The notes beneath the pieces were generated by a model, which was not told where the DNA came from, searched no databases, and saw only the letters and a list, made by a program, of their open reading frames with translations. From NCBI GenBank assembly GCA_958299035.1, contig CATQJL010000001.1:3162001-3226000 (forward strand): 64,000 bases of DNA, given 5' to 3'. The number at the start of each line of letters is the position of its first letter. Position 1 is the stretch's first letter. Shown here in pieces: positions 18,217 through 30,122 of this stretch. The position numbers and the translations under genes are program-made. This DNA comes from Cylicocyclus nassatus. Its lineage: Eukaryota; Nematoda; Chromadorea; Rhabditida; Strongylidae.

Positions 18217-19562
18217 GGGAACCTCCAGACCGCACCGGGACCACGCCGGTTGCCGCTATTGCAGCTGAAGCGCACTGTGTCAGATTTTGTCCTTGGAGCG
18301 TAGCCTATTGGCGCTAGATGCTAGGCTTTTCGATTTCTTTCTCATCACTCTTTTGTTTCCAAAGTTCTCTTCTTTGCTGTAGTAATTCATTGCAGATATA
18401 GTTCATTTGATCTGGATTCCTCTTTTTTCGGTCGTCTACGATGCTGGAAAATCGATGTATCGTCGAGTGAAACCCTTTCAGTCTAAATCCCGCTGTAGAG
18501 CTATTGCTAGATTGCAAGGCAAGGCCGACGTCTATCTCGTTTTGAAACTGGTTTACTATGCTGGATGAGCGAGTTGCGAAAGTACTTTCTTTGTTTTTGA
18601 AGCTGTTCTATCGTTCCGTAGCAGCGATTTAGCTGCAGAACTCAAATTCTCGGTACTATTTTTGCTTTTGGTACTTCACTACGCTGACCAACGATCTATT
18701 TCAAGGCGGAGTCATTTGGTGCCTTCTCCTTCTCCATTCAAGGTATATACCTTTACTTCAGCATAGCAAAATAGCTAACCTTGAGTAGTTAAACTTATAT
18801 CAGTAAGTGTACTTAAGCAGTATAGTAGAGAGTAGAGTAGCTTTGAAATTAGAAGTGCAAAAACGCGTTTTGCGACGATATCGTCCACTCAGCAGACCAA
18901 CCTCAAATCGGAAAAGACATCGAGAAACTTTGCCCGCACAGCAGAGCGATATGATCAAAACGAAAGCTGTGCAAAATAGCGTTCCGCAAAGATTTATTAG
19001 CTCCCAGATTTGTGTGGAGGCAGGTTGCGGGCTTTCCCTGATTTTAATGGTAAACTTAACGAAAGAGTACGAAAAACAATGCTGCATGAAGTTCCAACAA
19101 GTTCACACTTACATTCAGGGAAAGTCCGCAACCCGACGTCTTCAATAGAAGTAGCATAGCTTTAAAAATAAAGACGAATTCAAAGAAACTTTGTCCTACG
19201 AAATTGATCAACTACCATATAAGAATAACCTAGAGATGAATGAAAGACAAAACGCCGTTCATCACTTTTTTTGCCTAAAAAACAACTCTACAGCGGGAGT
19301 GATTAAATATTCGACAATAAGTCGATTACTCCAACATCGTAGAGCTCCAATGAATTACTTGCGGAAAGAAGAAGACCTTGGAAAAGAGTGGTGGCAAAAG
19401 AATCGAAAAGCCTAGCATTTAGTGCCAATAGGCTCTCACGACGCTCCAAGGACAAAATGCGACACGGTGCGCTTCAGCTGCAGTAGCGGCAACCGGCGCG
19501 AAAGCAGCTACTGGCTGCAAAAGCGACAACCGGCGCGGTTTCGTCGCGGTCTGGAGGCTCCC
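18217..19562. mobile_element. 1.35-kb Harbinger-like foldback MITE
   Basis: The ends GGGAACCTCCAGACCGC and GCGGTCTGGAGGCTCCC are inverted repeats, and imperfect complementarity extends about 300 bp inward from each end. TAA flanks it at 18214-18216 and 19563-19565. Copies C (23510) and D (61000) of the host foldback element lack it. Internal frames (18807-19148 plus and its antisense) have no recognisable domain. Confidence 0.8.
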
Positions 19563-19565
19563 TAA

Positions 19566-21465
19566 AATGGCATTTTTTCTTCAACTCGCTTCACGCCGAA
19601 GCCTGGGCTGAAGTTCTGCATTTATATGGAAGATGAACGTGGGAATCGACCGCGTGAATTTGGCCATTCTTATCTGTCGTTATCATTGATATCACTATTT
19701 TATCATTTATCACTGATGATATCACAAAATTGGATCATTTTTGACATACAGTAAGGAATGTACTTTAGGAAACGCTGTGCGAGTTTTTATCGCTCTATTT
19801 CCTATAGAATGTGATCTACAGGCTTTTTCGGTTCAATTGCCATTCGGCGCAGTGGATAGATCCCCTCACTGCAGCAATCGATTGATTGCTCATCATGCGC
19901 ATGATACCGTGTCCTTGGAGACGTTGCTCTTTCAGAAAAATTTACCGCTTTATAAATTGTGAATGAACGGAGTCGCCTGTCAACAGGAGTTTCAAAGACG
20001 AGCTGAAAACTTCTGTTTTCTGCGTTTGGACATACGTATCCACAAAGGCGATTGGTCTAAGGTGCGAAACGGCGCAAATGGCGTGCTCGAGCATCATTCC
20101 GTCAGAGTCCACACGCCCGCGAACGATGCGCGTACATGGACGGTTACCTCCGTGTCGAAGTTTTATTGAATTATCCTATGCTCTACTCTATTTCTTGCTA
20201 TCTACAATAGCTCACAAAACGTGCAGATTTCCTTTGTATGTCGTGAAATTTCGGGGTTTTGCGAAAGTCCGCAACGTTCTAGGAGTTTCGCGACATTCCG
20301 GTTTCCGCGGAATCACGCGAATCACGCAAACAACGCAGCGACATAACTTCCTTAGGAATAAATGTATCCTAAATCCGAAAAAAGCATTGTGTCTCATCAA
20401 GTCAAATCTTTTGATTTACAGCATGTCCTCGATATTTCGTTTTTATTTTTTTCCTGTCTGCGGAGGCCTCTTTGCAGGGATACAACGCAGCGCACATCAC
20501 ACATAAAAGACAACAGTAAGTAATTTTCGGTAGTGCTTCTCCTGTAGGTTATAGTGCGCTAGAAAGTAACCGCAGACTTCTTTCCAAGAGATAGAAGCGT
20601 TGGTGAATTTTGGAAAAATCACGAGTTTTCAAATACTCGCCGTAACTTCCTTTGGAGTGAATCTTTTCTGAATCCCAAAAAGCATTGTGCTCAGCTCATC
20701 AAGGTGAATCATTCTTTCTAAGGCATGTCCTTGTAATTCCGATTTCAGTATTCTTGAAATTCTGCGGACGTCTCTCCGTAAAGGCGTAAAGCAGCGCGTA
20801 TTGCCCCAAGTAGATTCCAGCAAAAACTGTCCGACAGTACATTCTCTGTAGATTATGGGGCGCTAAGATTTAGCCTGACACTACTCATCAAAGAAAATAG
20901 AAGGGCTGGTATATTCTGGATAAATCATGTTGTTCTAAATTTTTCCCATCATAACCCTGAAATATGAAGCCCTCTTGCTAAGCAGATGTGATTTTCGTAA
21001 TCAGCAGGTCGAACAAACTCTATGAGCATGTTTGCCGAGATGTTCGGGTTATTTCATTTTTTCTCGTTTTACGCTCTAAAGCTCGCCGGTGGATTTTAGT
21101 CAAAATGTTGATGATCTTGAATTGTAATGAAACTTCGCTTATAGAGGTCTTCGGACACGCTGTTTACGAAAATAGTGGTCTTTGAAGAAGACAGGGTCTT
21201 TTTGTAGAGATATTGTGAGGTGACTCAACTGAGTCATGAAAGTTCGTAAATTTGCCTGCGCTTTTCGCGAATTTGTCAGAAAACTTGCCATCTTGCTTTT
21301 CTAGGTCAAAATCACAAGGAACTCTGCTATCAAAAGGTACATGCTCAGGCTCCAGTCTATAAAGTTCGCCGAGTTACGAGCCTACGAAAACACGTCCTCA
21401 TGAATTTCGCTCAAAGTGTAAAAATCGTGTTTTCGTCGAAATTCCATTCTTAGTGGTTGTATGAC
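19566..21465. repeat. Inner left arm of foldback transposon
   Basis: Diverged reverse complement of 21637-23520 and a direct relative of 61000-62460. It holds several ATTTATCACTGATRATATCAC motifs and a second short CGCGAATCACGC array near 20285-20335. No coding signal is evident. Confidence 0.75.
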
Positions 21466-21636
21466 ACACTGATCAAATCTGTTCACATTGGTGAATGGTC
21501 TTACTGCGCTGGATTTGAAATTAGGTAGATCTGAGCTCAAGCTACGAAGCTGCTTGGATATTCAATCGAGCAGCTGAAGATCGCGCGACCACTATATTCA
21601 ATTATGGGATCCCTTAGGAGTGAACATAATACTTGC
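21466..21636. other. Foldback transposon central spacer
   Basis: About 170 bp of unpaired sequence lies between the arms. The homologous part in the copy near 62480-62600 is in the opposite orientation relative to its arm (GGGATCCC ... GAGCTCAGATCTACCT), so the spacer has flipped. Confidence 0.65.
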
Positions 21637-24143
21637 AAACAGAATGTCATAGAACCACTAAGGATGGAAATACGACGAAAACGTGATTTTTACACTTTGA
21701 GCGAAATTCATGAGGACGTGTTTTCGTAGGCTCGTAACTCGGCGAACTTTATAGACTGGAGCCTGAGCATGTACCTTTTGATGGCAGAGTTTCTTGTGAT
21801 TTTGACTTAGAAAAGCAAGCAGGCAAGTTTTCTGACAAATTCGCGAAAAGCGCAGGCAAATTTACGAACTTTCATGACTCAGTTGAGTCACCTCACAATA
21901 TCTCTACAAAAAGACCCTGTCTTCTTCAAAGACCACTTTTTTCGTAAACAGCGTGTTCGAAAACCTCTATAAGCGAAGTTTCCTTACAATTCAAGAGCAT
22001 CAACATTTTGACCCAATATCCATCGGCGAGCTTCCAGAGCGTACAACGAGAAAAAATGAAATAACCCAAAAATCCCGGAAAACTTGCTCATAGAGGTTAT
22101 CTGACCTGCTGATTTTGAAATTCACATCTGCTTAGCAAGATAGCTTCGTATTCTAGGGCTATGACGAGTAGAAGTTCCTGCGACAAGATTTTTTCCCAAT
22201 TCACCAGTCCTTCTATCTCCCTTCGAAAGAAGTTTGCGGAGACTCTTAAGCGATCATTAATCTGCAAGGAAGGTACTACCGAATCTTCCTTACAATAGTC
22301 TACTAGGGGCAATGCGCGCTACTTTACATCTTTGCAAAGTGGCGTCCGCAGAAGGATTTACGAATTGAAATCGATATATCAAGGGCATGCTGTATATCGA
22401 AAGATTGAAGAGCCGAGCAAGATGCTTTTTTCGGATTCAGAATACATTCATTCCAAAGAAAGTTATGACCAACAGGCTTTAAAAACGCGTGATTTTTCAG
22501 AATTCACCAACGTTTATGTTTCTTCTGAAAAAAAATCAGCATTCTTGTAGATTATAGCGTACTTTAGTACGCTATAATCTACAAGAACCGTACTATCGAA
22601 TACTACTTACTAGTATCTTTTATGCTAGATAGGCGCTGCGTTACATCCTTGCAAACAGACCTCCGCAGAAGAATTTGAGAAAACTGGAAACGGAATCGGA
22701 TTCAGAATTTATTCATTCTGAATGGAGTTATGTCGCTGCGTTGTTTGCGTGATTCGCGTGATTCCGCAAATCCCGGAATGTCGCAAAACTCCCAGAACTG
22801 CGGACTTTCGCAAAACCCCCGGAATTCCACGACACACAGAGAAAATCTGCATTTTTGTGAGCTATTGTAGATAGCAAGAAACAGAGTAGAGCATAGGAGA
22901 ATTCAAAAAAACTTCGATACGGAGGCAATAGCCTATGTACGCGCATCGTTTGCGGGGTGTGGACTCTGATGGGGAGATGCTCGAGCACGCCGTTTGCGCC
23001 GTTTCGCACCTTAGACGATCGCCTTCGTGGATCTGGATTTGTATGTCATACGCAGAAAACAGAAGTGTTCAGCTCGTCTTTGACTCCTGTTGACAGGCGA
23101 CTCCGTTCATTCACAATTTATAAAACGGTAAATTTTTCTGAAAGAGCAACGTCTCCAAGGATACGGTATCATGCGCATGATGAGCAATCAATCGATTGCT
23201 GCAGTGAGGGGATCTATCCACTGTACCGAATTGCAATTTAACCGAAAAAGCCTGTAGATCACATTCTATAGGAAATAGAGCGATGAAAACTCGCACAGCG
23301 TTTCCTAAAGTACATTCCTTACTATATGTCAAAAATGATCCAATTTTGTGATATCATCAGTGATAAATGATAAAATAGTGATATCAATGACAATGACAGA
23401 TAAGAATGGCCAAATTCACGCGGTCGATTCCCACGTTCATCTTCCATATAAATGCAGAACTTCAGCCCAGGCTTCGGCGTGAAGCGAGTTGAAGCAAAAA
23501 TGCCATTTTAGGTAAGAATTGGCAGCGATGGCTTGTGCCGATGAGAAATCGATCGATTGCTGCAGCGAGAATTTACAAATTGACCGAACAATAGAACTAG
23601 GAAATCCTGTAGATCACTTATAATGAGAGAAAGGGCGATAGAAATTCAAACAGCGTTTTTCTACAATACTTTTCTTACCATATGCCAAAAATAATCAAAA
23701 AATGTGATATTATCAGTGATAAATGATAAAATGCTTATATCAGTGATAAGGGTAAATAAAAACTGCCCAATTTTTCGCGATAGTTTTCGATAATGAGAAC
23801 TTCATACCAGAACCTCCTATTCGCGATTTACACTGTGATAGAATGTTCACAAAAGCCTTAACATCGAAAATAACAAGGTATCACCATATGTCTACCGTGT
23901 CACTATGAATTACGGACATATTGTATACAGAAGATTCGTCTCATTATGCTGAAGTCAAATCTTCACACAAATTACAAATAAAGCTGTTTAAAAAGAAGTT
24001 ATAGCTAAATCCCGCTTATCCCGGAAATCCCGCGAATCCCGCAAATCCCGTGAAGTCGCGAATCCCGCGAATCCCGACAATCCCGACAATCCCGCGAATC
24101 CCGACAATCCCGCAATTTTGGACAAATTCTACCGCTGCAACTG
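21637..24143. repeat. Right arm of foldback transposon
   Basis: Reverse complement of the left arm without the two nested TAA-flanked elements. At 23500-23520 it reads TGCCATTTTAGGTAAGAATT, the empty site for both inserts. Confidence 0.8.
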
Positions 24144-25590
24144 TAATCCTGTGTTAAAACCTCATATTGTAGGTTTTGCAGTGTTTGGTGCAATAACAGC
24201 TTATGCGATTTTTCCAAAACACAAGACTTTAAGAAGATTATTTAGCAAAAATCTGAAAAAGCAGCTGAAAAAAGAAGAAAATTGCATAATTTGGCAAAGG
24301 ATTTGCCCTATCCGGTGGTCATCGGGGCTCCTCAGAAAGTCTCATACAAAAATTTTGGAAATTAGTGGAAGTTGGACATGGTGAAAACGAGTGGTCGTAA
24401 TTTCCAGCAAATATCTCGTCACTCTCGCAACGAAACACAATGGCCGTTTAGCAGCTGAAGAGAGGAAGAAATTCTGCATTGTATACATTTTGGAGCATTT
24501 GTTTATCTCCATTCTAGTGCGTTTGCCGATGGATTGAAAAAACTGACAAAACTTTTGCACCGAACTAATATTTCTGAACGAATGTTGTATACAGTGCTGG
24601 ACATAATTATAGGGACACTCTAGAAATCGTCGTAATTTTCGTTCTTGTCTGTGAATCTGAAACTTTGCTGTATGGTGCGCATGTAAGCCTACCATAACTC
24701 CTCGGACGGCTTCCAATCCCGTTGATTTTGAACGGAGAAAAATGGAAAAATTCGAAAAAGCCTGTTTTGCAAGCTGGACATAATTATAAGGACACCTGGC
24801 CTTTTTAAACATTATGGCATTCCTTGACTCCCAAATTTTTTTGTAGAGTTACATCCCAGAGTATGAAACTGCAGCAACCAGGACCTGTCATGCTACTCAA
24901 GGAAACATGATCCTTGCATTTTTCGTTTCCAAAGGCATCAGAAGTCAAACTGCGTCAACAAACAGCTGGTTTGAGGAGTTTTTAAGCCCGCGTTCATTTT
25001 AAATGACAGTCCTGGAATACACTTAGCCTTTTTGATAGATAAGGTGAAGAGCGCTTTCGTAAACTCCGCGTAATCGCTGGTATTGACAATCAGACTTCAA
25101 CCTCACAATAGGGTTGTCGCGCTTTTGCACCACAAAACTCACTTTCCAATGTTCGTGAAGTGATGGACTCGATTTATTTCATTGTCTACATGGAGATGCA
25201 TCTTTTGCAACAACTTTTAGGTTTTTTCTAGTGCTGCAGTTGCCATTTATTGTAGATCTGACATACTTTCAACGAAAATTCTATGCGAGCAGTAGATTCA
25301 ACATAATCACAAATCTCACTACTTTATTCTCTTTTCATGTCGCATTTTGCGCGGTAGTTGAGATATTTATAACTGAGATAAGTTCTGAATCTTTTTGCAT
25401 TGTTACAATATCGGACGAAAACAAATTTTTTTTGTTCAAATGACGCCGCCAATTGCGCCTTTTTCGTTATGAAAAGAAGCGTTTTTGCACAGATTTTTGT
25501 GTCGGTTATGTAACGTGGCGTTTGTTCTTCAATAAAAGACAAAAAAGAATTGGATTAATACAAAAGAGCAGGAGCTGAGCAGGATGTCCC
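24144..25590. other. Repeat debris with Tc1/mariner-like terminal motifs
   Basis: GCTGGACATAATTATA followed by GGGACAC or AGGACAC occurs twice in direct orientation (about 24596-24620 and 24773-24796), like ends of Tc1-type elements. Weak mariner-like N-terminal similarity may lie at 24980-25200, but it is too decayed to call. Nothing else is evident. Confidence 0.35.
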
Positions 25591-25734
25591 TGAACAAGAC
25601 TTTTCGGGGGCGGGCAAGACGTCCTGCATTGAATATTGCTGGACAAATAGGCGACGTCAACCACACCATAAGCAATTCAACTGCGCGGTTTAAACCAGGT
25701 CCTACCGCAGAAAAAGCCTAACAGACAAATCCAG

Positions 25735-26025
25735 TGAGTTTCTCTGCATGACGAAACATGGCCTCATACGGCAAACGTCGTCAAAACTCTCCTGCACGAC
25801 TCGACTGGAAGGTACTTCAGTACCCAAAATCTCCAAACCTTGCTCTACTAGATTTTTGCTCCGCTCTCTGGCAAACCTCACGAATTGTGCATGCCTCGAT
25901 TTCAGTAAGCAAATTGAGCGCTGGTTAGATGACTTTCTTGGGACCCGGCGCGCTGGCGTTTGAAAAATTGAGATTGAGAAGCTAACGAAAATGTGTCAAA
26001 AGGTTGTGCGCACAACCAGGAATAT
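25735..26025 (+). pseudogene. Mariner-type transposase C-terminal relic
   Basis: Across shifting frames the translation keeps the order of the mariner C-terminus. A decayed HDN-like stretch comes first, then GWKVL-like WKVLQYPKSPNLALLDF, matching the conserved GWEVLPHPPYSPDLAPSD with the last catalytic Asp. Then come IERWLDDFLGTR, matching the xxWLDxFF segment, and finally MCQKVVRTTRNI, matching RWQKVVxxxGxY. Several frameshifts and substitutions make it inactive. The N-terminal helix-turn-helix and first catalytic Asp are not readable. Its terminal inverted repeats were not located. The source transposon would move by cut-and-paste at TA sites. Confidence 0.55.
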
Positions 26026-26584
26026 AATTTTGAGTGGTTTTCACTGTAAATTGATGATTTTGTTGGCTTATAAAAACGCTACGAACTTATGTAACGACCT
26101 AATACTGATAAAAGACATAGCTGTTATATCGCGCGGGGTCGATAGGTCGCTTTTGTGGCTGCTACAAGTATTGCAGACAAATTTTTTGTCCAGCGTTTCA
26201 CCTCTGAAAAGAGCACCTCAACGAGTCCACATTATTATCGATATTTGCTTAGTAGAGGAACATGTCTAAATTCATTTAAAAAAATACATCTACATCCATA
26301 ACAGTATGAGGATGAAGCTTAGAAAGTTGAGCTTGAGCTTTTGGAAATTTGGCCATTTTAAGGCATAAGTGTCCTTTGTTGATGATAGAAATTTTGAGCT
26401 ATTGATACGTGATATAAAAAACTTTCAACGGCTTTCCTTCAAAGATTCTCATTTAAGAAACGGCAAAAAAAACTTTTCCTTCCACTTTTCTTATGCAAAT
26501 TTGCATAAACGAAGTTCTTATGCAGATTTACGGCGAGAACGAAATTATCTCTAAGCCAGCCTAATTTTTTGTTCGCTCAGAAGA
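26026..26584. other. No gene recognised
   Basis: This AT-rich sequence lies between the mariner relic and the 26.6-kb repeat. I see nothing beyond short chance frames. Confidence 0.4.
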
Positions 26585-28437
26585 CTGTATCTTGTTTTTC
26601 AGAATTTTCATTTCTGTATTTCCATCACAACTTGAGAACGAAGCAGAGAAACTTGTAGACCTGAGCTTTTCAAAATTTCACAATGTTAGGTCATAACTGT
26701 CTTTTCTGATGGCGGAAACTTTTGGATAGCTGGCACTTTATAGTATTAGGTTCTGTCGTCTTGATCTGGTTCGCATCATGTTCATTCATAACTTCTAATA
26801 TTTTCAGAATGTTGCACACAGTCGATTCTTTTAGAAAAAGGAAACTTAAGAATGGCACCTGAGTGGCCTTCTATCGCGCATACAATGCGGGAATATAAGC
26901 TGCAGAAGAAACCTCAAATTCCCATTTCGCTTGCAAAGTCGAAGAAAATCTAAATCTTGCAGCGCGGCTACAGTAAGCGGGAGCTATGATGACTTATGCG
27001 CGAGTGCCATGCTTAGCCCACAAGAGACATCTCGCGAGCGCTCAGCCTGAGCGATTCCGTGCAGTCAACTGCACTAGTATAGACTATACTGTGGAGTGCT
27101 AAATATTTGATGCGAACAATTTATGCTGCTATCCCCACAACGATTCATGGACAGCATGAAGCAAATGAATGTCAAGCACTTCAGGGTTTCTGTTTCGGTT
27201 CGTCCTTTTTGTCATTTAGTGTCTTCGGTGCAGAACTTGCGGGGCCGAATTGAAGACATATAAGCAGTGCCTAAAGATCTTTCGTCATTTCTCTAGAATT
27301 CTGGATGAAAATGCGAACTGTACCATAACAATAGCCTTCCAAAACAGCATCGTTTGGCAATTTCAGTTGTTGTTTGCTAAAATACAATCACTACTGTCTC
27401 CAAAGCTGATATGACCCATTTATGCAAAAAGACGAGCTCTTGAAAGCTTCATACAATAATAAAAACACCAAAAACAAATGTGCTCTGTACCGATGTCCTA
27501 GACGACTGCTTTATATGCATAATGCTGACAAAAGATCTAATGATATACACTACGCTATTCTTAGGGTAAAGTCGTGTCAAAGCCGTGATAACGAAGAAAG
27601 AGGACTTTTGTGATATTCAAGCTTTATTTGGTGATTTATCGAGAACGGAAATCTAATATATGCACAAGGTATTCTTTTGGCAGAGATAATACCAGACCAG
27701 CCGAGGGATAAGAATAAATGTTGAATCATTATTAATGTTTTCTATAAGAAAAAGATTTCGTAGCTCAAACGTTTATCGCTTCATTTGCGTAATTTTGTTA
27801 CCTCCTAACAACTTGATCAGTTATTTGAAGGCCACCAATCTATTGGTCCAATTAATCCACTTGCTCCATTCAATTGCAAAACCGCGCCGGCACTGATCTG
27901 TCATTTGGCGTCGCGTAGTTCTGTAATTTCGTGTGATAATTCTGCGCCCAGCAACGCCAAGTGACAAATCAGTGCCGGCGCGTTTAGCTTAGAATAGATA
28001 AAGTTGATAAAGTGGATCGCTTTCTTTCAAAAGTCGACGTTGCTACTTGGTTTCCTGACAAAAAGAAGAAGAAAAGTTGAGAAACCAGGTTTACTGGTAG
28101 TAGCGAAAAGCAGAGTAGTACAATCAAGGCATGCTTATATAGAGGACACTCTCTCAACATTGTGGACTATCTCGTCAAAGCTGTCTTGCTGCAAATACTC
28201 AAACACTCTTTGATAATTGACGCATCCCATTATGAAGCTCGATGTGAACAGCGCAGCACAACAACATCAAAAAGAACCTCACTGAATACATCACAACCAT
28301 TAAGCGATATGGAAGCAGATAAGCGACAAGAGTTTAGCATAACCATTTTGTATCGTTACAAACAGCCAGATGCCGTCCCAAAAATCTTTGAGCCTAATAT
28401 TTCTTCAGCTAAAATTGTATGAAGCAACATAGACATA
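26585..28437. repeat. Second copy of the palindrome-centre repeat
   Basis: Reverse complement of 13940-15788 at high identity, including the paired GTGCCGGC motifs near 27880-27980. It continues directly into the 1.1-kb repeat (28441) without the 267-bp MITE, giving the MITE empty site. Confidence 0.8.
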
Positions 28438-28440
28438 TGT

Positions 28441-28965
28441 AGCATGTGATTTTTGGGAGCCTACAAAACAACAACGTACACTCATATCCCAAAGCACCCT
28501 CCCTTGGCCCTCAGACTCTTGCGGAACGCATGCCGCGGCAGATAGGTTGGCATTGATTCTGATACTTTCTGAAGCGCGCGTTCCAAACTGTCCAAATTTT
28601 TGAAGAGAGCAAGCCTCGCACTTCATGGCTGGTCACAAAGAAAAGCCAAGAGCTTCTGACTTGGCGATTGAAAGCACAAAATGAGGAGCATTTCCCTGAA
28701 ATTAAACAAAAGTGTCAAAATGTAGTAATCAAGCTTTGAGAGCATCAAGAAAATGGCAATATGGTGTACCAGGAGTGACTTCAAAATAGTAATTTGGTAA
28801 AAAATGCAAGGCTTACAGTCAGAATTAGTGGCTTATACTGACTTGGTGTCCGAGTTTGCCACTTGTTTAGGTTTTTTATTCTCGAAAATGTTTTTTTTCG
28901 GTGGCATGGCACTACTTTGAGAGCTTGCATCTAAACTCTACAGCAATGAACAAAAACCGGTAAGT
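28441..28965. repeat. Diverged partial copy of the 1.1-kb repeat
   Basis: Aligns with 16367-16880 with scattered substitutions and a small insertion, then similarity ends near 28965. Confidence 0.75.
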
Positions 28966-29655
28966 GGTTTTGTACAGTCAATGTAGAGCGAAGCTAGTTC
29001 TATAATTTGCGACCTAGAGTTTTGCAAAACCTTGAAATTCAAAAGAGGTACACTGTTTGAACAGTGGGTACATTTCCACTGGCTTGACCTCAGAATCGTA
29101 GGAGAATGTGCAATGCAAACAGTATGATTTTTGCCAAATTATAGGCAACTATGCGAAGGACTCATACGCGAACTTTGACTGAAAATCGACGAATACCAAC
29201 AAGATTGATGCGATGAATTAGGCTCAAAAACTTTTGGGACACCCTCTATTAAGAAGTAACTTCGAGTAGAACAGATTTACGTAAAATCATGAAAAAATTA
29301 CTTGAATCAAAAGCCCTCCTACCCTTAGAATGTCATTGAAGGCAGTGGCTCGAAAAGAATTGCGAGTGCGAATTTTTCATCCCTCAGAAGTATCTACATT
29401 CGTGTTTGAGCACGTCAGTAATGTAAAAGTTTCTCCGTCCCAGATTGAGGATGTTCGAAGAGTGTGAAGTGAAAATGTACTTATCGCCATTTTTTTCTGA
29501 TAGGAATTTCGGCTTGACACTTGCCAATCTCGTGCCGGATTCTGAACAGGAGCTCAGATCTGGGTTTACTGAAAACAAAAAATAAAGATTTAACTTGTAA
29601 GTCCTCTTATCTTTGAACCTGGGCATGGTTTCTCTTGATATGAACAATTCCAATT
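28966..29655. other. No gene recognised
   Basis: A minus-strand frame of 89 codons (29384-29653) has no known domain. TTTTGGGACACCCTCTATT near 29230 resembles the end of a mariner-type element, but no partner end was found. Confidence 0.35.
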
Positions 29656-29701
29656 ACTTTGTTGTGCCGTATACAGGTTGTTAATGGTGATACAACTTTA
29701 T

Positions 29702-29742
29702 TGCCTAACGTTTCGGCAGGACGCCGTCTTCAGAGGCTGAAA
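29702..29742 (-). ncRNA. Hammerhead-ribozyme-like motif, PLE 1 3' end
   Basis: On the minus strand GCCU-CUGAAGA precedes a CGGC/GCCG stem with a GUCCU loop, then AAAC-GUU-AGGC. GCCU pairs with the final AGGC as helix I, and CUGAAGA and GAAA are hammerhead core strings. Helix III would be a self-complementary ACGU, implying dimeric action. Pairing next to the core is not perfect, so activity is uncertain. Confidence 0.5.
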
Positions 29743-29969
29743 AGGTGTCAGTTATAGTGATACACGTTCTGAGCCGCCAAACACCTCATCCTAGCTGCCA
29801 TTCGATTCGTCTCAAGTGAAAACAGAGAGTTCAGGAGGAGCTGTGCACCCACCAAATGTATCACCGTGTTGCAGCGGATAGCCACTCGATGTGTCAGCTG
29901 TTGTGACCGAATGCGACAAATGAGCTGACCAAGATGACACAATGTTGCTTATATATGGGCAAACATTCT

Positions 29970-30122
29970 TATAGTTTACAGAACGACAGATACGGCAATA
30001 GATCACTCGTCAAAGATAATTTCTCATTCTTGCTGTTTAGTTTCGGGTCTCGGACAAGAATGTAGGATGCTTCTAAGGCTTTTCGTGCAGAAATTTGTTG
30101 TTCGTAGCCCAGAATTTTGCAC
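29970..30122 (-). pseudogene. PLE 1 endonuclease C-terminus, cut off by the hAT-like insert
   Basis: This segment encodes the last part of the GIY-YIG protein (CKILGYEQQISARKALEA then a PKLNSKNEKL block, ending SFCKL and stop). It continues the frame that breaks at 31387 on the other side of the insertion. Its twin at about 33385-33535 (plus strand) is intact over the same residues, which fixes the junction. Confidence 0.8.

Larger units (their letters stand above)
17468..24143. mobile_element. 6.7-kb foldback (giant inverted-repeat) transposon
   Basis: Both ends carry CAGTTGCAGCGGTAGAATTT in inverted orientation, flanked by TA. The two arms (about 17468-21465 with nested inserts, and 21637-24143) are diverged reverse complements that meet at a spacer of about 170 bp. 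Removing the nested insertions leaves about 5.2 kb with arms near 2.5 kb. Other arms lie at 915-1548 and 60365-62600. No transposase is visible, so it is probably non-autonomous. The empty site at about 56122-56137, compared with 60345-60364, supports insertion into TATATA. Confidence 0.8.

Noticed and set aside
18807..19148. 113-codon frame inside the TAA-flanked element as a possible transposase
   Set aside because: No DDE, Myb or THAP-like pattern, and the element is a short foldback MITE.
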